Assembly: GCA_964412395.1 (NCBI GenBank)
Contig: CAYPOY010000074.1
Span: 1 to 18,401 of the forward strand
Length of the DNA stretch: 18,401 nt
Reading direction: 5' to 3'
DNA from: CAYPOY01 sp964412395
GTDB lineage: Bacteria; Chloroflexota; Anaerolineae; B4-G1
Position numbers and translations under genes: made by a program
Part shown: in pieces, positions 6,037 to 16,800 of the stretch
Layout of the letters: each line of letters begins with the position of its first letter
How positions within the stretch are numbered: the stretch's first letter is position 1
The notes under the pieces: model-generated
Told to the model about the DNA's origin: nothing
Database searches by the model: none
What the model saw: only the letters and a program-made list of their open reading frames with translations

Positions 6037-7209
6037 CTAGAACACGCCGGGGTACTTGAGGCCGGTGCCTGTGTTGAATAGAACAATGTGTTCGTCGGGG
6101 GATACCCACCCTTGTGCCAGTAACGTCTCCAACGCGGCCAGGGTGGCCCCACCTTCGGGGCAGGCGAAGATGCCCTCGAGATGGCCAATGCGCATCTGTG
6201 CCTCTACCAGCGCATCATCGGAGACAGCGACGGCGGTGCCGTTGCTCTCGCGCAAGGCCCGTAGCATCAGGAAGTCGCCGACGGCCGCCGGCACCCGCAG
6301 TCCGGCTGCCACCGTCTGGGCTCCTTCCCAGGGCGTGGCGAACTCCTCGCCGGCGCGAAAGGCGCGGGGGATGGGCGCGCAGCCCGCAGCCTGCACCGTC
6401 ACCATGCGCGGGCGACGGACGTTCTCATCGAGCCACCCCAGTTCGGCCATTTCTCCGAAGGCCTTCCACATCCCGATGAGGCCGGTCCCGCCCCCTGTGG
6501 GGTAGATGATCACGTCGGGCAATTGCCAGCCGAACTGCTCGGCCAGTTCGTAGCCCATCGTCTTCTTCCCCTCCAGGCGGTAGGGCTCTTTCAGTGTGGA
6601 GACGTCGAACCAGCCGTGCTCCTCCGCACTTCTCCGCGCTTCCCTGCCGCAGTCGGTGATCAGGCCGTCCACCAGCGTGATCTCAGCGCCCAGTGCCTGG
6701 CACTCCAGGAGGAAGGGAACGGGGACGTCGCTGGGCATGAAGACGTGGGCTCGCAGGCCTGCCCTGGCCGCGTAGGCGGCCATCGCCCCGGCCGCATTGC
6801 CCGCCGAGGGGATGACTACCCCGTTCTCCTGGGCTCCCAGTTCCCAGGCGCGGGAGATCGCCACCGCCAGCCCCCGCGCCTTGAAGGAGCCGGTGGGGTT
6901 GAGGCTCTCGTCCTTGATGTACAGGTGGGACAACCCCAGTTCCCTGCCCAGCCGCGTGGCGTGGAGCAGTGGCGTGAAACCTTCCCCCAGGCTCACCACC
7001 TTGCTCTCATCCTGCACCGGCAGCAACGCACGGTAGCGCCACATCGTAGGCTCACGCGTGATGAGCGCATCCCGGCCCAGCGCTCCGGCTGTCTCCAGAT
7101 CATAGCGGACCAGCAGGGGGCGGGCGCAGTCGGGGCACATTCGCTGCAGTTTGTCCGCTTCGTATTCTTTGCCGCAGAGGGAACACTCCAGATGAGTCAG
7201 ATATCTCAT
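6037..7209 (-). CDS. thrC: Threonine synthase
   Basis: PLP-dependent enzyme converting O-phosphohomoserine to threonine in the cytoplasm, 390 residues. The N-terminus carries a zinc-ribbon-like pair, C9-x2-C12 and C25-x2-C28, as in many threonine synthases of this class. The PLP lysine is K110 in NPTGSFKARG. SAGNAAGAMAAYAARAG and the phosphate-binding PTGGGTGLIG follow, and the C-terminus ends FNTGTGLKYPGVF, typical of the family. ATG 7209 was chosen because AAGGA sits 7 nt upstream and the zinc ribbon begins directly after it. The longer frame back to 7365 would cross the divergent phosphonate promoter. It is a single gene, convergent with the decayed plus-strand genes and followed by a terminator. 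A weak TATCAT at 7266-7261 may be its -10. Confidence 0.95.
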   Translation of the reverse strand: MRYLTHLECSLCGKEYEADKLQRMCPDCARPLLVRYDLETAGALGRDALITREPTMWRYRALLPVQDESKVVSLGEGFTPLLHATRLGRELGLSHLYIKDESLNPTGSFKARGLAVAISRAWELGAQENGVVIPSAGNAAGAMAAYAARAGLRAHVFMPSDVPVPFLLECQALGAEITLVDGLITDCGREARRSAEEHGWFDVSTLKEPYRLEGKKTMGYELAEQFGWQLPDVIIYPTGGGTGLIGMWKAFGEMAELGWLDENVRRPRMVTVQAAGCAPIPRAFRAGEEFATPWEGAQTVAAGLRVPAAVGDFLMLRALRESNGTAVAVSDDALVEAQMRIGHLEGIFACPEGGATLAALETLLAQGWVSPDEHIVLFNTGTGLKYPGVF

Positions 7210-7358
7210 AATGTTTCCTTTTCTACACAGCGTCATGTCTTTTGGTGCGGTGCAATCCCTATGATACCAGAAACGCCATTTCTTGCCACTCTGGGTCCTG
7301 CGAGTGGATGGTACGCCAGGGACTCGCTGGTGTATATTCCTGGGCGTGTCTGCGGCGC

Positions 7359-7387
7359 TTGACAAAACGGGCTCCCTGAGCTATGCT
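7359..7387 (+). promoter_or_regulatory. Sigma70-type promoter of the phnD-phnC-phnE operon
   Basis: TTGACA at 7359-7364, a 17-nt spacer and TATGCT at 7382-7387. The -35 is a full match and the -10 matches at four of six positions. Transcription would start near 7394 and leave a leader of about 195 nt before phnD. I saw no clear Pho-box repeat (CTGTCAT-like direct repeats) around it. Confidence 0.6.
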
Positions 7388-7394
7388 GTAGGCT

Positions 7395-7588
7395 ACAGTC
7401 GTGCTTGCCTTTTGGGGAAAATTGGTATATGCTAGTAATAGTACGTGGGGCCAAAAGGCACAGCGAAAAGGCATAGCGAAAGGAGGTGATAGCTGGGGGG
7501 CATGTCGCCTATGGTGTAAGAGTTCGTTACACGGCTTGTCATTTGTAAATTCAAAGCAAACCCAAACCTTAAAACAGGAGGAGATAAA
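7395..7588 (+). promoter_or_regulatory. Long 5' leader of the phosphonate-type operon with tandem 13-mer and internal Shine-Dalgarno
   Basis: A non-coding leader of about 195 nt. It holds two tandem 13-nt units, AAAAGGCACAGCG and AAAAGGCATAGCG (7453-7478). They are followed directly by AAAGGAGGTGAT (7479-7490), a near-complete complement of the 16S rRNA 3' end. No long reading frame starts after it; ATG 7501 gives only five codons. A second ribosome site, AGGAGGAG (7576-7583), serves phnD. The arrangement suggests leader-level control or a ribosome standby site. I did not recognise a known riboswitch. Confidence 0.4.
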
Positions 7589-8494
7589 GTGAGTACAAAG
7601 CGTGTATTGACACTGGGACTGGTTGTGGGCCTGTTGGTCGCAGGCCTGCTGACCTCGTGTGCCCCGAAGGAAGCGGAACTGGGCACAGAGGAGAACCCGA
7701 TCATTCTGTCTTTTGTCCCTTCCGGTGACACCCCGGACATCATTGCCAGCGCGGATACGATAGCCGATCTCCTGTCGGAGAAGACGGGGTACGTTATCAA
7801 GGGCAACGTGGCGACCAGTTACTCGGCGGTCATCGAAGCCATGGGCACCGGCAAGGCGCACATGGGCACGCTGGCCACCTTCGCCTACATCCTGGCCCAC
7901 GAGAAGTACGGTGTTGACTGTGCCCTGGTCTCCGCCCGCTACGGCACCGCCTACTACAACGGTGAGATCATTGCCGGAGCGGACACCGGCATCACCAAAC
8001 TGGAGGACCTGAAGGGCAAGACCATGTGCTGGGTGGACGCGACTTCCGCCTCCGGCTACATTGTCCCCAAAATCATGGTTATGGCGGCGGGGGTGGATCC
8101 GGACAAGGACCTGGCCCAGCAGACAGAGGTCGGTTCCCACGACGGCGTCGCCCTGGCGGTTTACCAGGGGGACTGCGATGCCGGAGCGTGTTACATTGAT
8201 GCCCGGGATAAGATCGAGGATGATTATCCCGACGTCAAGGAAAAGACGATAGTCATCGCCGAATCGCCGGAGATCCCCAACGACGGTCTCCAGTTCATCA
8301 AGGATTTCCCGCCTGAGATGAGGGAAAAGATCGTCAAGGCTTTCCTGGAGATCATGGATACCGAGGATGGCGTGGAAGCCATGGGGAAGGCCTACGGGTG
8401 GGCCGCAGTGACGGAGAAGGACGACACCTTCTACGACGGCTTCCGGGCAGTCCTCGATGCCTCTGGAGTTGATGTCGAGGAGTTGGCCAAGTAG
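7589..8494 (+). CDS. phnD: Phosphonate/phosphite/phosphate ABC transporter substrate-binding lipoprotein (PhnD-like)
   Basis: Extracytoplasmic lipoprotein of 301 residues that captures the phosphorus substrate and delivers it to the permease. It has a basic N-terminus, a hydrophobic segment and a lipobox LTSC with the lipidated cysteine at C24. Family hallmarks include SYSAVIEAMGTGKAHMGTLA, which matches the family's substrate-defining loop, and VDATSASGYIVPKIMV, corresponding to the S-T-S-G-Y-x-x-P anion-binding motif. DVKEKTIVIAESPEIPNDGL then precedes the C-terminal lobe. GTG start with AGGAGGAG 5 nt upstream. First gene of the phnD-phnC-phnE operon. No C-P lyase or phosphite dehydrogenase gene lies in the window, so phosphonate, phosphite and phosphate cannot be told apart. 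Confidence 0.9.
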   Translation: MSTKRVLTLGLVVGLLVAGLLTSCAPKEAELGTEENPIILSFVPSGDTPDIIASADTIADLLSEKTGYVIKGNVATSYSAVIEAMGTGKAHMGTLATFAYILAHEKYGVDCALVSARYGTAYYNGEIIAGADTGITKLEDLKGKTMCWVDATSASGYIVPKIMVMAAGVDPDKDLAQQTEVGSHDGVALAVYQGDCDAGACYIDARDKIEDDYPDVKEKTIVIAESPEIPNDGLQFIKDFPPEMREKIVKAFLEIMDTEDGVEAMGKAYGWAAVTEKDDTFYDGFRAVLDASGVDVEELAK

Positions 8495-8532
8495 GCCGGG
8501 AACGCCCCACGTGGCGCTCGACAGTCAGGTTA

Positions 8533-8570
8533 AGGTAGAGAAGGGGAATCATCTTTCCCCTTCTCTACCT
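8533..8570 (+). promoter_or_regulatory. Intercistronic stem-loop between phnD and phnC
   Basis: AGGTAGAGAAGGGGAA, a 6-nt loop, then TTCCCCTTCTCTACCT: a perfect 16-bp stem. No T-run follows, so it is not a classical terminator. Stable hairpins after the binding-protein gene are a known feature of ABC-importer operons; they protect the upstream mRNA and raise the level of binding protein over membrane parts. That role is inferred here. Confidence 0.75.
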
Positions 8571-8589
8571 CCCGTGTAGGAGGAATACT

Positions 8590-9348
8590 TTGCTACAGAT
8601 AGAGCACTTGACCAAGGTCTACGGAGACGGCACCCTGGCCCTGGACGACGTGAGTTTCGAGGTGCCGGACGGCGAGTTCCTGGTGATCCTGGGCCTCAGC
8701 GGGGCGGGCAAATCCACTCTGCTCAGGTGCATCAACCGCCTCATCGAGCCCACGGCGGGCAGGATCATCTGGGATGGGACAGACGTCACTGCTGCCCCAG
8801 GGGAGGAATTGCGACGCATCCGCCGTCACATCGGCATGATCTTCCAGGCATTTAACCTGGTGGAGCGAACCTCAGTCCTGACTAACGTTCTCTCAGGGAG
8901 ACTGGGATACGTCAATCCCTGGCGAAGCATCATCCATCACTTTCCCAAAGGGGAGGTGGATAGGGCACTGCGCAACCTGGATCGGGTGGACATCGCCGAT
9001 CTGGCTCACAAGCGGGCCGATGAATTGAGCGGCGGGCAACGGCAACGGGTGGGCATCGCTCGCGCCCTGATGCAGGAGCCGCGCTTGATGCTCGCCGACG
9101 AACCGGTGGCCAGCCTGGACCCGGTGCTGGCTCACTCCATCCTGAGATACCTGGAACAACTTAACCAGGAAGACGGGATCACGGTCATCTGCAGTCTCCA
9201 TTTCCTGGACCTGGTGCGCCGTTACGCCTCGCACGTGGTGGGCCTGAAAGATGGACAGGTGGTGTTCCATGGGCTTCCCGAGGAAATTACCGACCAACGC
9301 TTCAAAGAAATATACGGCGAGGAAGCCGAGCGCATCACAATCACGTAA
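8590..9348 (+). CDS. phnC: Phosphonate-type ABC transporter ATPase (PhnC-like)
   Basis: Cytoplasmic ATPase of 252 residues that powers the importer. Walker A is GLSGAGKST (35-43), the Q-loop is FQAFNL (85-90), the signature LSGGQ (146-150), Walker B LMLADEP (166-172), and the switch histidine is H204 in CSLHFLDL. NVLSGRLGYVNPWRSI and the VASLDPVLA stretch are characteristic of PhnC rather than of other import ATPases. The start is TTG at 8590, preceded by AGGAGG (8578-8583). It lies 95 bp after phnD, behind the stem-loop, and 14 bp before phnE, all in one orientation. Confidence 0.92.
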   Translation: MLQIEHLTKVYGDGTLALDDVSFEVPDGEFLVILGLSGAGKSTLLRCINRLIEPTAGRIIWDGTDVTAAPGEELRRIRRHIGMIFQAFNLVERTSVLTNVLSGRLGYVNPWRSIIHHFPKGEVDRALRNLDRVDIADLAHKRADELSGGQRQRVGIARALMQEPRLMLADEPVASLDPVLAHSILRYLEQLNQEDGITVICSLHFLDLVRRYASHVVGLKDGQVVFHGLPEEITDQRFKEIYGEEAERITIT

Positions 9349-9362
9349 AATGGGGAGGCAAC

Positions 9363-10748
9363 ATGGAGCGCAAAAAATCGCCCGTTCTCAGTTCAATCCT
9401 GTCGCTGATTATCCCTGGCCTGGGGCAGGTGTACGCTGGGTCTCCCTCGCGCGGGGCGGCGTTCTTCGTCGCTGTGGCAATCACTGTATTTCTGGTGCGC
9501 TGGCGTGGCAATGTCCTTCTCTACTCCGGCGTCGCGGTAGCCTGGTTGTGGAACGTGTGGGATGCCTACAACCTGGCGCGGGAGAGGCGGCTTTCGTCCA
9601 CACTGCCCTTCCTCGTGACAGCCCTCACCCTGTACGTCATCGGCTGGGGGGTCACCGAGATCAATCTCCCACGCCTCTTTACCGATGTGGCGGACGTCAA
9701 GCCGCTGGTCTCCAGCCTTTTCCAGCCTGCTGTCCTCGAGCGTGACATCGAAAAACTGGCAGGCGAAGTCCAGTTTGAGTCGCCTTGTTCCGATTCCCCG
9801 CCCCCCAAGGGCACCCCTCTGGAGGACGAACCCTACCTCATCTTCGTGGACAAGACCTGTGGGGAGCCCGGCGATACATTCACCATCGAAGGCGGCAACT
9901 TCTGGCCTTCCTCGCAGGGCCGTATCTGGTGGTCCAATCTCGCTGGTGAGATGCAGTTTAAGGTGCGGTACGAGGGCGACTATCTGAAGTTCGAAACCGA
10001 TGAGGAGGGGAGAATCCCGCCCATCACCGTCGTTGTACAGGAGCCCTTTGCCGAGGCCAAAGGCAAGGGTCCCCAGTTGTATCGCGTCCAGGCGCGGATG
10101 CAGCGCGAAGTGGGGTCCCCTCACCTCAGCGAGACCTTTTTCCTGGTAGTGGAGAAGATGGTAGAGACCATCTTCCTGGCCCTGATGGCCACCACCATAG
10201 CCATTTTTGTCGCCATCCCGATAAGTTTTCTCGCGGCCCGCAACTTGATGGGGGGCAACCCTATCAGCATGGTGGTCTATTACGTGGTGCGCACCATCCT
10301 CAACATTATGCGCTCCATCGAGCCCCTGATTATGGCCATTATCTTCGTGGTCTGGGTGGGACTGGGGCCTTTCGCGGGCGTGCTGGCCCTGGCTGTACAC
10401 TCCGTCGCCGCGCTGGGCAAGCTTTACTCCGAGGCGGTAGAATCCATTGATCCAGGCCCCATCGAAGCTATCACCGCCACTGGCGCTAATCGCCTGCAGA
10501 CCGTCGTCTACGCCGTCATTCCCCAGATCGTGCCGCCCTATCTGGCTTTCACCGTCTATCGCTGGGACATCAACGTGCGTATGAGTACCATCATCGGTTT
10601 CGTGGGTGGTGGCGGCATCGGCTACCTGTTGCAGCAGTGGATTCGTCTGTTGATGTACGAGGAGGCAGGCATGGCGGTGTGGGCCATCGCCATCGTGGTG
10701 TGGGCATTGGACTATGCCAGCTCCAAGGTGCGAGAGAAAATCGCCTAG
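9363..10748 (+). CDS. phnE: PhnE-type ABC permease with extra N-terminal membrane domain and extracellular IPT/TIG-like domain
   Basis: Membrane channel subunit of 461 residues, well above the usual 260-300 for PhnE. Residues 1-100 hold about four hydrophobic segments, beginning ILSLIIPGLGQVYAGSPSRG, which resembles TM2/DUF5683-like small membrane domains. Residues about 105-260 are hydrophilic and predicted extracellular. Within them DKTCGEPGDTFTIEGGNFWP is typical of IPT/TIG immunoglobulin-like folds; two cysteines (in SPCSD and KTCGE) may form a disulphide. From about residue 265 the PhnE domain follows (ETIFLALMATTIAIFVAIPI), with the ATPase-contact EAA loop EAITATGANRLQTVVYAVIP and GFVGGGGIGYLLQQWIRL. 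ATG start with GGGGAGG about 6 nt upstream. It is the only permease here, so a homodimer is likely. Confidence 0.9.
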   Translation: MERKKSPVLSSILSLIIPGLGQVYAGSPSRGAAFFVAVAITVFLVRWRGNVLLYSGVAVAWLWNVWDAYNLARERRLSSTLPFLVTALTLYVIGWGVTEINLPRLFTDVADVKPLVSSLFQPAVLERDIEKLAGEVQFESPCSDSPPPKGTPLEDEPYLIFVDKTCGEPGDTFTIEGGNFWPSSQGRIWWSNLAGEMQFKVRYEGDYLKFETDEEGRIPPITVVVQEPFAEAKGKGPQLYRVQARMQREVGSPHLSETFFLVVEKMVETIFLALMATTIAIFVAIPISFLAARNLMGGNPISMVVYYVVRTILNIMRSIEPLIMAIIFVVWVGLGPFAGVLALAVHSVAALGKLYSEAVESIDPGPIEAITATGANRLQTVVYAVIPQIVPPYLAFTVYRWDINVRMSTIIGFVGGGGIGYLLQQWIRLLMYEEAGMAVWAIAIVVWALDYASSKVREKIA

Positions 10749-10881
10749 CGACTTTTGAAGTCTATCTTCACTTGAGCGGGCTGATGCGAATGACGGAGAA
10801 GCGAAACTTTGCCGGCATCGGCCGCGCCACAAGGCAGGATTTAGCAATTCCTGGCAAGTATACAATGGGAGGGCGCATATC

Positions 10882-13800
10882 ATGTTTTTCAGCAAACCCG
10901 TTCAGTCCACACGCTTCAGGTCATTCTTTCGTTTTCTCGCCACTCCTGTCTTGCTTTTGAGTCTGTTTGGCAATGACCTGACACTGGCCTTACCCCAGGC
11001 CCGGTTAACCCCGGAGCCGGTTCCAGGCCCAGATTCCCCCCTTTCGATGGCCCTGTCAGCCGTGGGCGAGCCAGAGCTTTCGCCTGCTCCTGGTTTGCCA
11101 ACTACTCCCATTATCACCGACACCCGTGCCCTCCCTGCCAATGTGGCCGGGCTACCTGAACTGGTTGATCAACGGACAGCCGACAGCGCTACCTTCGAGG
11201 TTGGCGAAGACCGTTACGTCACCATTCTTGACGCCGGAGCACTGCACTACAAAGATAGTCAAGGGGCATGGCAAATCATTGATCCAACCTTCCACCCCAC
11301 CGAAAACGGCTTCATCGTCGAGCATAATTCCATTCGCAGCCGGGCCGGGCTGTCCGCTGCCCGGCTCTCCGCCGCTGTAGGCAAGACGATCATTATCTGG
11401 CAGGCCACTGCCCTTGGTGCGGTTGCCGATAGTGGAGAACACTCCCAGTTCGTCCCACTGGCCGAAGCTCTGGCCGAGCCATCCAACTTTGCCGAGAAGC
11501 AAGAGGACGGACGGGTGTTACATTATGCCGGCAACTGGAGCGACCCCAGCTTGGCCGAGGAAATCGTCAGCGGACCTGACAGCCTGGAGCACCTGCTGAC
11601 TCTTTCAGAACCGCCCCAGGCGGACGGGAGTCCTGACTTCCTGGAGATGCGGGCGACGTTGAAACTGTTGCCCGGCGCGGAACTCTGGGCCGATGGGCAA
11701 CCGCAGTCTGACGCCTTCCAAACCGCAAGTAGTTTGGAGATACGCAACGCTGAAGGAGACGTGGCCCTGGTATTTGACCCAATCCTGGCCTTTGAGCAAA
11801 ATCGACCGAGCATTGCCGTTAGCGGCGTCTACGTCGCCCGGCCAATCGGCGAACCCGGCGCCTGGACGATCGGCCTCCGCACCCCCTGGCGCTGGTGGAC
11901 GGACTCCGCTCGCCGCTACCCCGCCGTGATTGACCCCACGATGCACGTCTTGCAGCCCACCGGCTATGGCGACGGCATCGCCTGGGTGGGCGATGGTTAC
12001 AGCGGCAACCCCGACACGTCCGACCGGGCGCTCAAGTTCGGCGAAATGGTCCTGGGTTCGTGGTTTGCGTCAGGCCAATACAACGGCTACGTGCAGTTCA
12101 ACAGCATCCCCTTCATGCTCACCAACGCGCCCATCTCCGTGACCGCTGCGTACCTCGACATTGAGCCTTCGCACGTCAGGATGCCTTATTACTATTGCAA
12201 GGCTAAGAAGGGAACCTGCATTGATTGGGATATGCTCCCAACGCAGCACAACGCCACCCTTTACGATCTGGGACAGTGTCCCGGCGACTGTGGCGGCTTT
12301 TCCCTGGTTTCCGAGCCGGTTGGTTTTGATTGGAATAATGTGCCCCAAGGTACAACCCTAGGCGCCAAGCCCCTGGTAGGACCGGCCCTGGTTGGAAGCG
12401 GGGCAACCACGATCACCAGTTGGGATGTCACCAACAGCGTCCGCGCCTGGAATCAGCAAAGCCCCCGCCCCGACGATGGCCCTGCCTTCAGGCTGACCGT
12501 CCACACCAATTGTCCTAGCAATTACTTTGAAGGAGTGTCTGAACACCTGAATGTTCCCGCATGTACCCGTCTGGTCGTCCCGGCCGGCGGCGCTCGCTTA
12601 CAAATCGAGTACACTGAGTTGAAGATTGCGGTCGGCGAGAACTTTTTGAACAGCCACGGCGTGCCCAGCTTCTACGAGGGGGTTTTCGAGGATACAAATC
12701 ACCAATACGACCTGGCCATCCCCGTTGGCGACTATCATTGGCGTGCTGTGGCCGTTCGAGGTAACCACGCCATCGAGGAAGCCCTCCCCACCCGGACAGG
12801 GCTGAAACTGCTGGACTACAGCGCCAGCGATTCCGTGGAGCTGGTCAACGGCACCGTCCAGGAGGCCGACAAAACGACTTTCGCCCTGATTGACGAACAC
12901 AACCCCGATAACAACATCGAGGTGGCCGATCTCAGGGCTGAGGTGACCGCCTCGAATGAGAACGATTTTTCCACCGACGAGGGCCGCAACTATCGTATTG
13001 AACATCAACAGGCCACAGCTTGGACTGTGGGCTATAGTGCCTGGATAACCAAAGTCATCTCTTTCAGAACGGACCGGCTCATCGAGTTGGGAGAATTCGA
13101 CCTGGCGACCGGTGACAGCGTCATCATCCGGGTAACCGCCCCGGTCACTTTCCCCCTGGAACTGGGGCTGGCTGCGCCAACGAGCGGCGCCGACAAAGCC
13201 AACTCGGCCCTGGGGAACGTCAACCTGGACAAGGGCTTTGGCCCGGAAGGCTATCTCGTGCGCTCCAAAGATTTCCCTTACGTCCACACCGCCGGCACCT
13301 GGGCGCTGGCGATGGTCAACCAGGGCCGCCCCGTCCCTAATCCAATCCGCCCCCAGTACGGCATAGCCCACCAGGTCACCGTGGAAATACTGAGATGTCC
13401 CGAAGGAACCATTGCTACCGCCAAGTGGCTGTGCCAGCCCGTGATTCTGCCCGACGCGTTTACCCCGCGTGCAACAGGCCTGGGCCTGACCGTCTACAGC
13501 GAAGGGGGATTCACAGACGATCCAACGGGCGATACGTGGTGCACCACCAAGGAGGGAAATGGCACGCCCATTATCGGCCCGGACGTGAATGGCCGCTGGG
13601 TGGTGGTGGGGCAAGGGTCGGTCTGCCGCAATGGAGACACCATCAGCACGACTGTAGAAAGCGGCATTGGCCTGGCCGTTGTCAATCCCAACCTTAACCC
13701 CGCCCCCGATGGCACCACCCGGGGAAAAATCCTGCCCGCCTTTATCTACGGCTCAGTTGCCTTCTACCCTCTCCCTGATGGCTACCCCACCGGCGTTGTC

Positions 13801-16800
13801 GTCCGTTCGGGAGATAGCGGACAGCTTGCACCGCAGGAAGATGCCCGCCGCAATATCGCTCCCTTTGAGGAGTATTGGGACACCGTCTTTACCGCCGACC
13901 CCGACTTTATCTCCACCACCGAGATGAAAGCCCACGGGGGTGGGACTATTGACGCGGCAGTCACGGTGGATGCGGCCAGCGGCCCTGAGAATCTAAGCTG
14001 GGATGTCCCCTGGACCCTCTATCCAGAGGAGACGGCCCAATATGATTACATCTTTGACGTCCAGCCCGACCAGTCCTCGGCCTTGGCCTCGCCGACCCTG
14101 CTGGCCAGTTTGCAGTTGCGGATTCTCGACACCGGCAACGTGGCTACCGGCCTGGTCGAGAGCCTCGACTATTACAAGTTTGAGTCGAACGTGGACGCCG
14201 GCCAGTTCCGGGCGGACAAGGCCAAGGTCACCCAGGATGAGAAACTCGGCGGGGCGACCAAGAACGCCCAGGTGGTCATCCAGCCGCCCGGTATGGCTCG
14301 CCTGCCGGCCAACCAGAAGAGTTGCAGTCACGACAGCGAACCGACCAGTTGTCTCGATTTGCGCCGCGATGATTATGCCTGGGATAACGGCAGCGGCGAC
14401 AAAAACGTCCAGCCGTGGGAACTCCCCGATATTCACATCGAAGATTCGGCGGGAACGATGATGTTTAGCCGTCCTGGCGAACTGCAGATCTTTAGCGCCG
14501 ATCACCCCCATGCCAGATTGGCGGACATGGAACAGTCCTTCAGCTTCGACACGTGGGGGGCAACCGTCAACGTCAAGGAGGAGCCATGTACCGAAGGGGG
14601 GCCGGTGGTCACCGTTGTCAGAGGCTCGGCCTCTATTGCCCTGCCATCAATAGGGGATGATGGCAGCGGGGGGGCGGCAGGGATTACGGTCAACTTCAAG
14701 TTGTGTCAGGCTGAGCTACGCCAGGCCCAATTGATCCTGGAAATTCCCCCGCCAGGTATTCCCGTGGGGAGTACAGGTGTGGGTGTCAATTTGATTGGCG
14801 GGAAGGTGACGATTGATCCCGACTTTACCCAGATTGAACTCCAGTTGGGCTTTCAAACCCTGGATGGCGCCACCCTCACCGATGGTATGGGGACGGTGTT
14901 GATTGATACGCGGGGCTTGTTCCAACTGCAGGCCTCGGCCACCATCGTTGGCTTTTTCGACGCGGAGTTGTTGCTCCAGGTGGCCTGGAACCCCTTGGAT
15001 ATACTGCTTGAGGCGGGAGTCTCGTGTTGTGGTGGTCTGATCAGCGGCCACCTGCGCATGCACGCCTGGATTGGGCAGGGTTGGCAGCACAAGTATTCCT
15101 GGTTGCCAAACAACCAGGACTTTCACTTCAGCGGCAGTGTCCAGGCCACCCTCAAAATCCCAGAGGGGTACATCGCCGACCTTGGTTTTATGGAACTCCC
15201 CCCCTTCGATTTCAGTATCGGCATCAAGATCGCCTTTGGCGAGTTCTGTACCAATTCCAGTTGTACCAGTTACGATTGGGGTATGTCGGGGACGTTGACC
15301 ATTTGTGGCTTTGACATAGGGTTGTACGTAGACAGCAGCGGTCCGGAACTTATCCTGGGCACCGACGACCACGTACTGATTGACCAGTTCGGTGGCTCAT
15401 CCCAGCAAAGCATGGCCAAAGCCAACTCGGTCGCCGCGCCTGCACCACCCCCTTACCAGATTACCCAGCCCGGTAGCTGGCAGCGCTTCCTGGTCAAGCT
15501 GATTCAGACACCGGTTGATGACTGGCCCATCGAGTCGGCCAGTAGCTACGGCTGCACCGGGGCGGGGACACCTGTCCACACCTGTCCGTTTACGGTGAGC
15601 GCCGGGGCCGGGCGCGCCCTGTTCACCGTCGGCTGGGAGAACGGCGATCTCGACGTGGCCTTGATCAAACCGAATGACACCGTCGTTACCCCAACCAACG
15701 CGATGACGCACAGTATCGTCGTCTCCCAGACAAGCTCATTGCTGGCGCACCAAATCTCCTTCGGCGTCCCCGAGACGGCCATTATGAGTGGGACCTGGCA
15801 ACTGCAACTAAGCAATGTCATCACTGACCCGCTGGATCCCTTCCAGACCAACTATCAAATACTCTTTGCCACTGAACCGCCTCCCCCAACCTTGACCTGG
15901 AACTCACCCGTCGTCACCGGCACCACGCCCGACGGGGGTGGCATCGTCACCCTGGATTGGACGGCCTTGCGCGGCGGCCAGCCGCTCACTTCCGGCACCA
16001 GGATCGAGCTGTTCTACGTCCCCGTCGCCAGCAAACCGGTCACGCCGACCCTGATCACCGGCACACTCATCGCCAACCAGATCGCGGCCAACCAGGGCAC
16101 GTACGCCTGGGACACCAACGGCCTGGCCTCCGGCGAGTACGCCGTCGGCGGGCGCATTGACGACCACTTCAAAGCCAACGGGCATATCGTCGCCTGGGCG
16201 CCCGGCACCGTCGTCATCAGCGACACCACCCCGCCCCCGGTGCCGAACATTCTCGGCGAGGTAGACCTCAAGGATGCCCTGATCGTGATCTGGGAGCGCG
16301 ACAACACCACCCCCGATCTGGCGGGCTACCTGGTTGAGCATACCATCCCCGATTGGGATGAGACAGCGTCCCAATTGCCCAGGGTGCGGCGGATGCTCCC
16401 CAATTCCCCCAGCCAGTGGCCCTGGTTTGAGCGCATTCGACTGGGTGGGCTATTGAGCGGCCAGCCTGTCACCGTCTGCGTGCGGGCCTACGATGCCAGC
16501 GGCAACGTCAGCGCGTGCGAGTCCTTCATCCATACCGTCGCCCTTGACCCACGGCCCACCCTGGGAGCGCCACGGCGCCTCCGGGCCTCGTGCCGTCGCA
16601 ACCCCCTTACTGGCCAAACGGAGCTGCAGGTCGACTGGCAGCCACCCGACCCCAGTACCGGCACACCCGCGGGTTATGCCCTCGGCTATAATCTGGCCGG
16701 CTGTGTCGTGCCTGGAGCCAGCAGCTTGGCCGACCAGGGTCCTTCACCGATTGACGTGGGGAACGTGCTTGCTTATGCGCTAACCGGTTTGACTGTCGGA

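Noticed and set aside
7207..7365. Longer threonine synthase start at 7365
   Set aside because: The extra 52 residues do not resemble the family and would cover the divergent promoter; ATG 7209 has a good ribosome site.
7401..7592. 63-codon frame in the phnD leader whose TGA overlaps the phnD GTG
   Set aside because: Its GTG lies only about 7 nt after the predicted transcription start with no room for a ribosome site, and the peptide has no features. Translational coupling is conceivable but unsupported.
7259..8140. 293-residue minus-strand frame over the phnD start
   Set aside because: Shadow of PhnD, and it would cross the divergent promoter; no recognisable domain.
10838..10866. Promoter with TACAAT at 10861-10866 for the giant gene
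   Set aside because: No acceptable -35 at 16-18 nt, and the -10 would overlap the ribosome site and leave a leader of about 15 nt. The 133-bp gap otherwise shows only a weak 5-bp hairpin after phnE (10756-10770).
9393..10895. 500-residue open frame on the minus strand
   Set aside because: Antisense to PhnE, whose membrane helices and EAA loop are unmistakable; the composition is H-, D- and G-rich without motifs.
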